Assembly: GCA_032622095.1 (NCBI GenBank)
Contig: CP136064.1
Coordinates: 145,161,954 to 145,225,953, forward strand
DNA: 64,000 nt
From: Siphonodentalium dalli
Lineage: Eukaryota > Mollusca > Scaphopoda > Gadilida > Siphonodentaliidae
Direction: 5' to 3'
This document shows positions 12,152-21,290 of this stretch, one piece after another (position 1 is the stretch's first letter; each line of letters starts with the position of its first letter). A program made the translations under genes and the position numbers. Below the pieces are notes generated by a model. The model did not search any database. It was not told where the DNA came from and worked only from the letters and a program-made list of their open reading frames with translations.

Positions 12152-12403
12152 TCCTTGGAGCGACACCCCAGTGACCCCACCATGAGTATATACCTTAATA
12201 CACAGGTTCCCTGGTGCGACACCCCACCATAAGTATATACCTTAGTACACAGGTTCCCTCGTGCGACACCCCACCATAAGTATATACCTTAATACACAGG
12301 TTCCCTGGTGCGACACCCCACCATAAGTATATACCTTAATACACAGGTTCCCTGGTGCGACACCCCACCATGAGTATATACCTTAATACACAGGTTCCAG
12401 CGT
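12152..12403 (+). repeat. 47 bp tandem array in the 5' LTR
   Basis: About five copies of a 47 bp unit that carries ACAGGTTCCCTGGTGCGACA, CCCCACCATAAG and TATATACCTTAATAC. The first copy is diverged. The array is missing from the 3' LTR remnant, where about 12148-12475 is absent, so the two LTRs differ by expansion or deletion after insertion. Confidence 0.9.
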
Positions 12404-12689
12404 CGTATGATGGAACCGGATATATATAGTACAGGGTGTTGCGACTATATACCTCGATCATACATCCAGCATCGTATACCATGATATATATTGATTAGTT
12501 GATTGTTATATCCAGATTTGAATAAGATATACATATAAAGTTACATAGTTACATATATTTAACAATGTGTTCTCAGTCAATGTGTCAGCCATAATTCAGG
12601 CAACAACGAACCTGAAACTCGGGTTTAGTTGTCACGGTTGGAGTATAGGTCAGCCACCCGTATCTTCCAAAAAACCCTAGTAGTAACAT

Positions 12690-12705
12690 TGGTGCCGTGA
12701 GCAGG
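12690..12705 (+). promoter_or_regulatory. Primer-binding site of the Ty3/gypsy element
   Basis: TGGTGCCGTGAGCAGG begins 2 bp after the LTR end. Position and the initial TGG fit a tRNA-primed minus-strand start. The primer tRNA is not identified. Confidence 0.75.
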
Positions 12706-14699
12706 ATTGTTGTTAAAATTTGCAGTGAATTTGGGTCAAACATTAAATATAATAATGTCGGGTTCACGTAGAGTTACGTTTTCTGGCCTGGTGGGAGCGA
12801 CTGAATCGAGGGAGTTTGATTTTTTTCAAGGGGCAGGTAGCTCCAGTCTCCCAATTTTAAGGTGTCCACAGAGGGATGCATATTTTGCTAATTTGGTTCA
12901 GGATAAAGAGAGGCAACATGTCTCGCCTTCATATACACAATATGGACCAATGATTATTGGTAGTAGACAATTAATTAATTCAAATCATTCATTATCAAAT
13001 GAAATGTATACAGATCATTCACCTTTAAAGAGAATGCAAGAAACTCCACATGATGTCCAGTACAGGCACCATGATCATCATTACTCTCCACAACATAATA
13101 TGGAAAGAACTCAATCTTTGTTCTCACATGGCAGTTCACACTTTCAAAATGTTGATACACCAGTCCGACAGTCAGAACTCCATAATTATCCAAGTATGTA
13201 TGGGCAGAGGTTCTCGGGGCCTAGAAATTATCATGCCCCATCTCAAACCTCATATGACCATGACCTTCCTTTGAAAGTGGACAGGGGTCCGTACATGATG
13301 CAACAGTCTTCTCAATCTTTTGATCACATGACACCGGAAAATCATAATGACTTCATGAGCCAAAGGAATTTAGTGTCAAATAATCGGTGGCTTGATACAC
13401 AGGATACTCCAGAGTTAGAATATGTTGTCAGGGATAGAGACCGTGGGTCAACTTTTCAAATGGATATGGGAAATGCTAGTGGTTTTTCACAAGGGTATAG
13501 AGACCCAAGATTCCTGTTATCACCCGCAAGTGTCAGTAGTAGGGATTATTTACCCCAAAATGTTGGTGGTCCTAACATAAATACAAACCAAGATAATTGT
13601 TTGTCACCCCCTGCTGCAAGAGACATGGGTTCGTTTCAAAGGTATGATCATAGGGATACTTTGTCAACTCCAGTTGACAGGGATGTGGAAAATGGTTTAT
13701 TGGTTCCAAATGGGGTACCATCTCAGGGGTTAACACAGATGGATGAAACCAGTTCATGTCAAAGTAGGTTTGTCAGTGAACCACCTTATGAGGAAAGAGT
13801 GTCATATTTTAGCAATGGGGAAATACCGGGTAGTTTGTCATCACAAATTATTGGCCCTTCACCAGTAACCGGAATTTTGAAACCGTCTAGGACATATGGT
13901 TCTAAACTAACAGATCGCGTTTTCGTGAATGTTACAGAACCCCAATCAATAATACATAAACAAAATATAAATCATTCACCCATGTTAAATGACAGTCGAC
14001 GTATAAATCTTTCTCAGCATCAGTATCAAACACCGCCAATAAACCAAAATGTGTCCTGTCATCCCACTGATTTGGATTCTGTTCCAATTCAAAATAACAC
14101 AGACTTATTTTCACAAGAACATCCATTATGTCAGACTTCATGGGCTGAACCAATGGTAATGAGACGAATGATGTTACATAAATCAGTAGATCCTGAAAAT
14201 TTTGATTCTAATAAATGGAATATTAAAGATTACCTCATTCACTTTGAAACGGCTGCTACTATAAATAGATGGGGTGATAATGAAAAGGCAGCTCATTTGC
14301 TCATTAGTTTGAGGGGAAAAGCTCAATCTCTGTTGAGAGGGTTATCGGAATCACAACTGAGTAATTATCATCTTCTAAAAAATGTGTTAGTACATATGTT
14401 CAAATCTGATGAACAACTTCCATCAAATAAAGCCTTATTTCGCCAAAGCCGTCGTGCGCCTGGTCAGAATTTGAGGGAGTTTGGACACGAACTTAGTCTA
14501 TTGGCCAGAAATTCTTTTCCTACCATCATCGATATTGAACCAGTGGCAGTTGAACAATTTATTTGGGGACTAGGGGATAATAAGTTGAAACGCCATGTAC
14601 AATTTGGACGCCCAGAGTCGCTGGAACAAGCTATCGCTTTAGCGACTGAATATGAAACAATTGAGGGTCCTGTTGATAGAAATAAACTTCCTCCTGACC

Positions 14700-16210
14700 C
14701 AGGGGGGGGGTCGGAAAAAATTTCCAGGCACGTATGATGTGGTGGGTGGGTGTTTCTCAGGTCCAAAAAGCAGTTTTTTCCATATGCCAAATTTGTTTTC
14801 CATTCCTGCTATTGAGTCTTATTTTGATGTGTTTTGAACAGAAACAGGTCATATATAGTTAATAGTAATGCTATACTATATATAGAGGTTATCAGATGTT
14901 GGATCAGTTGCACAATGGCCAACAATAACCCAAATTCAACTTGATAGAACTGGAAACTGCGCTATTGGAAAAATAAAATTTAATCAGGATTCCATCTACT
15001 GATACAACAAAATAAGAATAACTATGCAGAACTCAGCTCAAAATAAGCAATAAAATGAAAGCACACTTGACCATATGTGACATGGAAATAAAGATATCAT
15101 GGAATAAAATAGACTTTTGACAACGTAAAACATAAAATCTTAACAAATAAATTGAAGGCCAGCCGGGCCAGCTTGAACAATTTCAAATTGTTTTCCAAGT
15201 TAATGTGGATCAGCTTGTAATGTTGATCACAGTAACAAAGATTTTATCGTCACTGCATGATATCGTGAGCAAAAAAGAAGTGAGATTGGGCTATCCATCC
15301 ATATTATTACCAATAATTATTATTACGAAGCCTATTACTTCAGGCAGTGGCTACCAGCCTGCCATTACACGCTATAGCATGTTTCCTCAGTTCTGGTTTC
15401 TGAGATGCCCCAAGAAGAGTCACGCGGGTATATCATGATTGTGTTTGGTATTAGCATTATTCTTCAAACTGGGATAAACTGGGATGAACAGTTGTATTTC
15501 CACATGTTTTGATAAACAATTTGGTTCCAGCAATACAGTAATGCCCTAATTAAACGACTCCATAACCACAGCAGAATAATGGGTAATTTTTCAGGGGAGA
15601 GCTTTCCGATGAATGACAACAAGCCATATTTCCAACTAAATCCTGACAAATTACCCATTATTTTGCTGTGGTTATGAAGTCAATTAATTAGGGCATTACT
15701 GTATATCACATAGCAAATATCAATATATCAAATAATCTGAAATTTGTTGTACCGGTACCATGTATTCTGTAGAATACTCAAATGTGATTATGTGACTAGA
15801 TCATGTGACTATATATGATGAAAATGAATGTTAATAAAAACTTTGGCACTCTGCCTATATATCCCTAGAAATGTGATTATGTTGACACATTTCTTGATTA
15901 ATGACACTTATATGATAAATTCAAATAGTATCGTTATCTCATTATGCACTGTTCTATTCAAATATCGCGCAATAAATTATGATAATGCAGAATAATCAGC
16001 TATTTGGTTGCTCAATTGATAATTTAGGGGGGTGGGTGTCCAAAACTGACCGGAAAAAAATTCCTGAAACGGAAAAAAAAGGGTGGGTGTCTAAAATTGC
16101 ATGGAAAAAAAGTCTGTAAACGGAAGAAATTGGGTGGGTGGGTCCCCCGAGGCCGGAAAAAATTTAAATGATCATACGTGCCTGGAAATTTTTTTCGACC
16201 CCCCCCCCTG
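14700..16210 (+). mobile_element. 1.5 kb non-autonomous DNA transposon, copy A, inserted in gag
   Basis: Bounded by CAGGGGGGGG...CCCCCCCCTG, with terminal inverted repeats of about 40 bp that include AATTTCCAGGCACGTATGAT. The flanks CCTGACC (14693-14699) and CCTGACT (16211-16217) look like a 7 bp target duplication with one change. A second copy in opposite orientation lies at 56320-57829. No transposase is seen. CAGGG ends with 7-8 bp duplications would fit the hAT or P superfamilies; neither is proven. A small palindromic MITE is nested at 15536-15701. Confidence 0.88.
15536..15701. mobile_element. Palindromic TA-flanked MITE nested in transposon copy A
   Basis: Ends CAGTAATGCCCTAATTAA and its complement, flanked by TA on both sides. 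The arms contain CCATAACCACAGCAGAATAA and GGGTAATTTTTCAGG and their complements. TA target and palindromic form suggest a Tc1/mariner-dependent MITE. The same family appears at 56829-56994 and as a tandem array near 48.05-48.45 kb. Confidence 0.85.
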
Positions 16211-16452
16211 CCTGACTAGTCAGAAAATGAGATTTTTCATCGATTTAATTCACTTGAAAATAAACTTTCTCAGATGCCACCTCCATATCAAACACCATCA
16301 ATACGTTGTCATTATTGTAATAGAGTGGGACATGTAGAAGCCAAATGTAGGAAGAAACTTAGTGACCAACAACAAAGTGAGAGAGAACAATTACTTGAAT
16401 TACAAAATGCTTCTAAAAATCAGCAGTCGGGAAACTCCAATCGCCAGGGTTA

Positions 16453-16960
16453 ATGGTCGGTAACTCCGCCGGTGAAAATATAATACGACCGCAAAACAAA
16501 AACCAAGTGCATGATAATGCTATTAAAATTCCACCACAGATTAGTTCAGTTGAAGTTAGTGATAATCAACCTGTTAGTTCTTCTAAATTGGTTTCGAGTT
16601 GCACAACTGAAATACCTTCTTGTTTGTATGCTAGGGACTTGGCTAACCATGTAAATTGTGTTTTTCTGGTTGATACTGGGTTCTCCGTGTTCAGTATTGG
16701 ACAAAACTATGTTTAATAAACTTGGGTTGTCGGCATCTGTCGTTAAACCAACATCAATGACACTTATTACTGCAAATGGAGGTGATGTTGGTGTGGATGG
16801 AGAGGTTGAGCTTAATCTTGAATTTCCAAGTATGAAAGTGTCGCAAAGATTTCTGATTGCTAGATTGGAGAATATATCAGGTATTCTTGGATTGGATTTT
16901 CTGGATAAAAACAAGGTAGTGATTGATGTTACAAAGAAAATTCTAGAGTGTCCACAAGGA
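16453..16960 (+). pseudogene. pol: Ty3/gypsy pol: aspartic protease region, frameshifted
   Basis: The pol frame starts at ATG 16453, overlapping the gag stop by one base (TAATG). It reads into FLVDTG, the aspartic protease active-site motif, at about 16667-16681. A frameshift within the next ~25 bp moves the rest of the protease into another frame (SVLDKTMFNKLGL and later GILGLDFL, the second conserved protease motif). The original frame ends at 16716. This single indel disables a continuous pol. Confidence 0.88.
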
Positions 16961-17974
16961 AAAATTAGATTGTTTGGACGACAGGTCTATAGTAGTGCAC
17001 ATCTTGAAGTTGTTAAACCTGTAAAGATTCCAGCATATACAGAGATATTTTTAGAATGCTGTCTTGATAGGCCTCTTGATAAAATAAATGCAATAGTGGA
17101 GTGTTCTAAAAATTTGTCAGCAAAAGGTGTTCTGGTTGCCAAAACAGTTATCTCGACCGATTCAAATAAAGTGTTTATAGCAGCATTGAATATGAGTGAT
17201 AAACAGGTGAATATCTCAGTTGTGGAAAGAATAGGTAAAGTGCAGGGTGTAGAAGAGGTACTATGTGACAATTTTGATATGGACTGTCTTCAAGGTTTGG
17301 AGAATAAACCCTTACCTGAGTTTTTGCAACCTCTTGTTGATAAGGTATCTCAAGATGTGTCTGATGATCAAAAGCGTCGGATATCTGGATTGTTGTTCCA
17401 CTTTCAAGACATATTTAAAGCTCCTGATGGTAAATTGGGGCGTACACATCTCACTTCTCATTCAATTGATGTTGGAAATAATAAACCACACAAAATTCCG
17501 CCCAGGCGTATACCTGCTGTTCACAAAGACCGAGTTGACAATGATTTTGATACAATGTTGAAAGATAAAGTAATTGAACCATGTTATAGTGCGTGGTCTT
17601 CACCATTGTGTATAGTAACAAAAAAAGATGGCAGTCCCCGTTTTTGCGTGGATTGTAGACAGCTTAATGCTAAAGTGACAAAAGACGCATATCCACTTCC
17701 ATGCATAGACGATAATTTAGACAATTTGTCTAATCAGAAATGGTATTCTACCTTGGATATGGTTACCGGATATTGGCAAATTCCGTTAGATCAAAAGTCA
17801 CGTGACTACACTGCTTTCAGTTCTCATGTGGGCTTACACTGCTTTACAGTTATGCCATTTGGGCTCTCTAATGCGCTAGCTACATTTGAGCGTCTCATGG
17901 AACGCGTCTTGCAGGGATTGCGCTGGGAAAAGTGTCTATGCTACATGGATGATGTGATTGCATTTGGCCAATAA
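16961..17974 (+). pseudogene. pol: Ty3/gypsy pol: reverse transcriptase, truncated by a stop
   Basis: The frame contains the RT fingers and palm in order: a WSSPLCIVTKKDGSPRFCVD segment, YPLPCIDD, a STLDMVTGYWQI segment (first catalytic Asp), FTVMPFGLSNA and the catalytic box YMDD (about 17940-17955). A TAA ends the frame after AFGQ. The reading then shifts by one frame at about 17975-18070, where LFQTLVTFLGHKVSQKG resumes the RT thumb and connection region, which is canonical for Ty3/gypsy. YMDD replaces the commoner YLDD/YVDD and is compatible with activity, but the copy is dead because of the stop and frameshift. Confidence 0.93.
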
Positions 17975-18017
17975 TTTGATATTGCTCTGTGTAATTTAGC
18001 ACTGGTTTTTCATAAGA

Positions 18018-18821
18018 CTGCGTCAAGCTGAATTAAAATTAAAGCCTACCAAATGTGTTCTATTTCAAACATTGGTTACCTTTCTTGGACACAAAGTTTC
18101 TCAAAAAGGAATTAGCTGTGATCCAAACAAAATTGAAGCTATCACTGAATGGCCCAGACCAGATACTAAGAATCATGTAAGAAGTTTCTTGGGATTTTGT
18201 GGATACTATCGTAAATTCATAGACAACTATGCCGAAATAACACATTCTCTCAACTTGTTAACACATTAAAAAACTAAATTTTGATGGGACCAAACATGTC
18301 AGTCTGATTTTGAACATTTGAAAAAATGTTCATCATCAACACCTGTGCTAACTTTACCACAAAAAGAAGGCCAATTCATTCTAGACACAGACGCTAGTGG
18401 ATATGGTATAGGGGCTGTCCTTTCACAAATACAAAATGGCGAAGAGAAAGCTATTTCGTATGCAAGCAAGACTCTCTCAAAAACACAACAACAATATTGT
18501 ACAACTAAAAGGGAACTTTTGGCGGTAGTAGTATTCCTTAAATAATTCAAACATTACCTATTCGGGCGCAAATTCAAACTGCGTACTGATCATGCCTCAC
18601 TGGTATGGCTAAAGAATTTTAAAGAGCCTGAAGGTATGATAGCAAGATGGTTAAACATCATCGAGACATATGATCATGAAATAGAACACCGCCTAGGTAA
18701 AAAACATCATAATGCAGACTCATTGTCTCGCATACCTTGGAAGCTGTGCAATGTTAGTTGTTCTCGTCCGAGTTGTCATGATAGGATCTTGTCAAAAGGT
18801 GTCCAGGTCGGTACTCTGTAG
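18018..18821 (+). pseudogene. pol: Ty3/gypsy pol: RT connection and RNase H, with in-frame stops
   Basis: Continues pol in one frame but with stops near 18267, 18282, 18543 and 18819. It carries SFLGFCGYYRKFI (connection), then RNase H: FILDTDASGYGIGAVLSQ with the first catalytic Asp, TKRELLAVV with the Glu, and LRTDHASL with a further Asp. It closes with IEHRLGKKHHNADSLSR, typical of the RNase H end of Ty3/gypsy. All RNase H landmarks are present, so decay is mainly nonsense changes. Confidence 0.92.
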
Positions 18822-20441
18822 ATGGATCAACAGGAGAACAGTGACTCACACAAAAACAATTCTTTTTCAATAGTTACCGCAGACCCTGATTCATCTGAGA
18901 GCGTCACGCCTACTGCACCTTCCTTTGTCGTCAATTGGTTGGAAGGTTGGAGTTTGGAAGAGTTGGCACAGCTCCAGGATGCAGACAGTGAAATTGCATG
19001 GGTTAAGCAGGCAAAAGAAAAAGGCGCAGAGAAACCCAGTCCAGTTGAGCTATCTAAAATAAACTATGCTGTGGGCCCCTTGTGTACACAATGGAAAGCA
19101 TTAATCGTTCAAAATATGATACTGTATAGAAAGTGTAAATCAATGGGTAGGGAGTTTTTGCAACTGGTAACCCCAGGGGAGATACGACAATTCATATTTC
19201 AAAAACTGCATGTGGATAAAATCGCAGGTCATTTTGGGGGAGACAGGACAGTTCAAGCAATAAGGCAGAGATTCTATTGGCCGGGAAAGGACGATAATAT
19301 TCGCTGTTGGTGCAAAGCTTGTGATGTATGAGCACATCGTAAACCTGGGCCAGGGGTTGGGAAGCATCCATCACAACATGTTACAAACAAGCACCCCATG
19401 CAATGTATTGCGATCGTTAATCTTGGGCCATTACCATTAACTGACAGTGACAATGAGTATATAGTAGTAATAGGTGATTACTTTACGAAATGGAAGGAGG
19501 CCTTTCCTCTTCCAAATCACACAGCACAAACCGTGGCTAATATCTTGATAACACAGTTCATCACACGATTTGGGTGCCCGGGCCGAGTTCATACTGATCA
19601 AGGTAGGGAGTTTGAATCCAAACTTTTTAGTGAATTGTGTCAGCAGTTGGGAGTGGATAAAACACGCACAACTCCATATCGACCTCAGTCCGACGGCATG
19701 GTTGAACGTTTCAACCGAACTCTACTCCAAATGTTGTCACTGTTTGTTAATGAAAATTATGCCGATTGGGACACTCATTTACCATATCTCATGATGGCAT
19801 ATCGTGCAACCGAGCACAGTAGTACTCATTGTTCGCCAAATTTAGGGCGAGAGGTTAAATTTCCTATTGATTTAATAGTTGGTCTTCCACCAGGTTCCCC
19901 ACCACAATGTCCGATTGAATATGTAGAATGGGTCCAGAAAGCAATGCAATCTTCATTTGAATTTGCCAATCAGAATTTGGAAGCATCGGTTAATAGACAA
20001 AAGAAGTATTATGATAACAATTCCAAACCTCGATCGTTTTCAATTGGGGAATGGGTGTGGCGTTGGTACCCACCACGAGCAAAGAAAAAAATGGGTCTAC
20101 CCTGGACTGGTCCATATCTTATTGTGGAAATATTAAACAATACCATAGTCAGTATTCAGCTTAGTCTTGACAAGGATATTAAGAATGTTCATATTGATCA
20201 TATTAAACCATATGAAGGTGACAATGCACCAGATAGTTGGCTTTCTCCAGTTAATGTACATAATACTGATAATGCAGTTGGTAATGAATTTGATGATAAT
20301 GAAGTTGATTATGCAATTGACTTTGATAAGGAATACGAATCTGATCACTCTGATATAGATGATACCTATCGGCCACCAAATATAAAAACAACTACACTTC
20401 TTAGCAGAATTGTTAAACAAAGAAAAGTCTATAGTCCTTAA
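18822..20441 (+). pseudogene. pol: Ty3/gypsy pol: integrase, one internal stop
   Basis: The zinc-binding domain LHVDKIAGH ... CWCKAC is followed by a TGA at 19329, where the family normally continues with Cys. The catalytic core has the expected three acidic residues: Asp in VVIGDYFTKWKEAF, Asp in VHTDQGREF, Glu in DGMVERFNRTL. A GPF/Y-like module, WTGPYLIVEIL, follows. The C-terminal tail is acidic (Asp/Glu-rich, about residues 270-330 of the last open segment). The final stop is 24 bp before the ATG of the third ORF. The single TGA is the only lesion noticed in integrase. Confidence 0.93.
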
Positions 20442-20463
20442 CATTGTTCTAGTTTATTTACAG
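20437..20463 (+). promoter_or_regulatory. Candidate splice acceptor before ORF3
   Basis: CCTTAAC (branch-point-like), then a T-rich run ending in TTTATTTACAG, lies 1 bp before the ORF3 ATG. A spliced subgenomic mRNA, as used for env in retroviruses and gypsy-type elements, could deliver this ORF. This is inference; no donor was identified. Confidence 0.5.
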
Positions 20464-20464
20464 G

Positions 20465-21031
20465 ATGAGTGATTTACTAGAAGGGATAGATGATGAAGTA
20501 TCTACGTTTCTCCAGGAAAACCGGCCAGTTTTCAATCTACTGGGCCAGAAATGCACAGTGCAGGGTTGCGGTGACGAGATCTTCCTGAAGCCTTTTAAGC
20601 TGTTCGAGCATTGGAATAGGCATCACCGCCCAATAGTATATCTCTTTAAATGTGCGTCATGTGGAAGAAGATTTAAACGAAAATGGGATGGAAACAAACA
20701 TCTAAAAACATTTAAACACGAGGGACTGGAGAAAGTTGGTATAGACAACACTGAGTTTATGTCACAAGGTGATGCATTACCACCTCGCATACCAAAGGAG
20801 GATGAGAAGAAAGAGATCCGAGAGGCATTGCGGGAACGCGACATATTAAGGAGGAAGCGGTTAAGAGAGGACATTCCAGATTCTCTTCTTCCTAGTGAGA
20901 CGGTGAATAGGGATGAGGATGTTGAAAAGGATGGGACAGTGGTGACACGAATAAAGAGGAATTGGCTGAGGAAGGGTGAAAAGGGCGCTATCACAGCCAT
21001 TCAGAACTTTTCAAGAGTGGATGACTACTAA
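20465..21031 (+). CDS. Third ORF of the Ty3/gypsy element: two C2H2 zinc fingers, intact
   Basis: A 188-residue frame with ATG and stop and no lesion, in contrast to the broken gag and pol upstream. Finger 1 is at about residues 30-55: CTVQGC ... HWNRH, of the form C-x4-C-x13-H-x3-H. Finger 2 is at about residues 63-85: CASC ... HLKTFKH, C-x2-C-x12-H-x5-H. The second half is highly charged (Lys/Arg/Glu), with a likely basic nuclear-localisation stretch (RERDILRRKRLRE). There is no signal peptide or membrane segment, so it is not an envelope protein although it sits in the env position, between pol and the 3' LTR. It may bind nucleic acid or have been captured from a host. Function is unknown. 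Confidence 0.75.
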   Translation: MSDLLEGIDDEVSTFLQENRPVFNLLGQKCTVQGCGDEIFLKPFKLFEHWNRHHRPIVYLFKCASCGRRFKRKWDGNKHLKTFKHEGLEKVGIDNTEFMSQGDALPPRIPKEDEKKEIREALRERDILRRKRLREDIPDSLLPSETVNRDEDVEKDGTVVTRIKRNWLRKGEKGAITAIQNFSRVDDY

Positions 21032-21069
21032 CTGTGGACTTTCTATTCTAAGACAATGTAATTGTCTAA

Positions 21070-21085
21070 AAACAGATGGGTGGAA
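21070..21085 (+). promoter_or_regulatory. Putative polypurine tract
   Basis: AAACAGATGGGTGGAA directly precedes the TGTAG start of the 3' LTR. It is mostly purine and in the right place for plus-strand priming. Confidence 0.6.
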
Positions 21086-21203
21086 TGTAGCGACTATCAG
21101 TTTCCGCTACACTATATGGACTCTCCTATTTCCGTGCATTTCGTCAGTAACTTTACAATAATACTATTCTAAGTTGGGCGTCATGTGGTATAGGTTTACC
21201 TTA
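21086..21203 (+). repeat. 3' LTR, first part (118 bp)
   Basis: Matches the first 118 bp of the 5' LTR (11204-11321) with a few changes. The match breaks at 21203, where a 33.6 kb block of other repeats begins. The LTR resumes at 54853. Confidence 0.9.
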
Positions 21204-21290
21204 ATATACCCCCTTTTTTAAAAAGGGGGGTATACTGTTTTGCACCTGTCCGTGCGTCCGTCTGTCCGTGTGCCCGAGATGGTACTTGTG
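21204..21290 (+). repeat. Hairpin plus CCGTC-rich head of a dispersed invertebrate repeat
   Basis: ATACCCCCTTTTTT pairs with AAAAAGGGGGGTAT (about 21206-21233), followed by ACTGTTTTGCACCTGTCCGT and a (N)CCGT-rich stretch. This configuration is common in marine invertebrate genomes. The right end of the element is not recognised. Confidence 0.6.

Larger units (their letters stand above)
11204..12688 (+). repeat. 5' LTR of a Ty3/gypsy retrotransposon (1485 bp)
   Basis: Starts TGTAGCGACTATCAG and ends AGTAGTAACA, so it has TG...CA ends. It is followed after one base by a primer-binding site. The first 118 bp recur at 21086-21203, directly after the pol/ORF3 region. Positions 11382-12618 recur, with a gap, at 54853-55757. 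Inside are two tandem arrays, described separately. The LTR interrupts the endonuclease of the LINE. Confidence 0.92.
12755..16453 (+). pseudogene. gag: Ty3/gypsy gag, interrupted by a DNA transposon
   Basis: The first ATG is at 12755; the frame is open a little further upstream without an ATG. The N-terminal ~460 residues are low-complexity, rich in Ser, Gln, His, Met and Asn, and look disordered. A retrotransposon gag core follows (about residues 470-640), with a WNIKDYLIHFETAA segment and later a GQNLREFGHELSLLAR segment. At 14700 a 1511 bp DNA transposon breaks the frame. Beyond it, 16274-16453 encodes the nucleocapsid end with one zinc knuckle, CHYCNRVGHVEAKC (C-x2-C-x4-H-x4-C), and a stop at 16451-16453. 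A stop codon also lies just right of the insertion (about 16214-16219). The stop overlaps the ATG of pol in the pentamer TAATG. Length is larger than most Ty3/gypsy gags because of the N-terminal extension. Confidence 0.9.
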
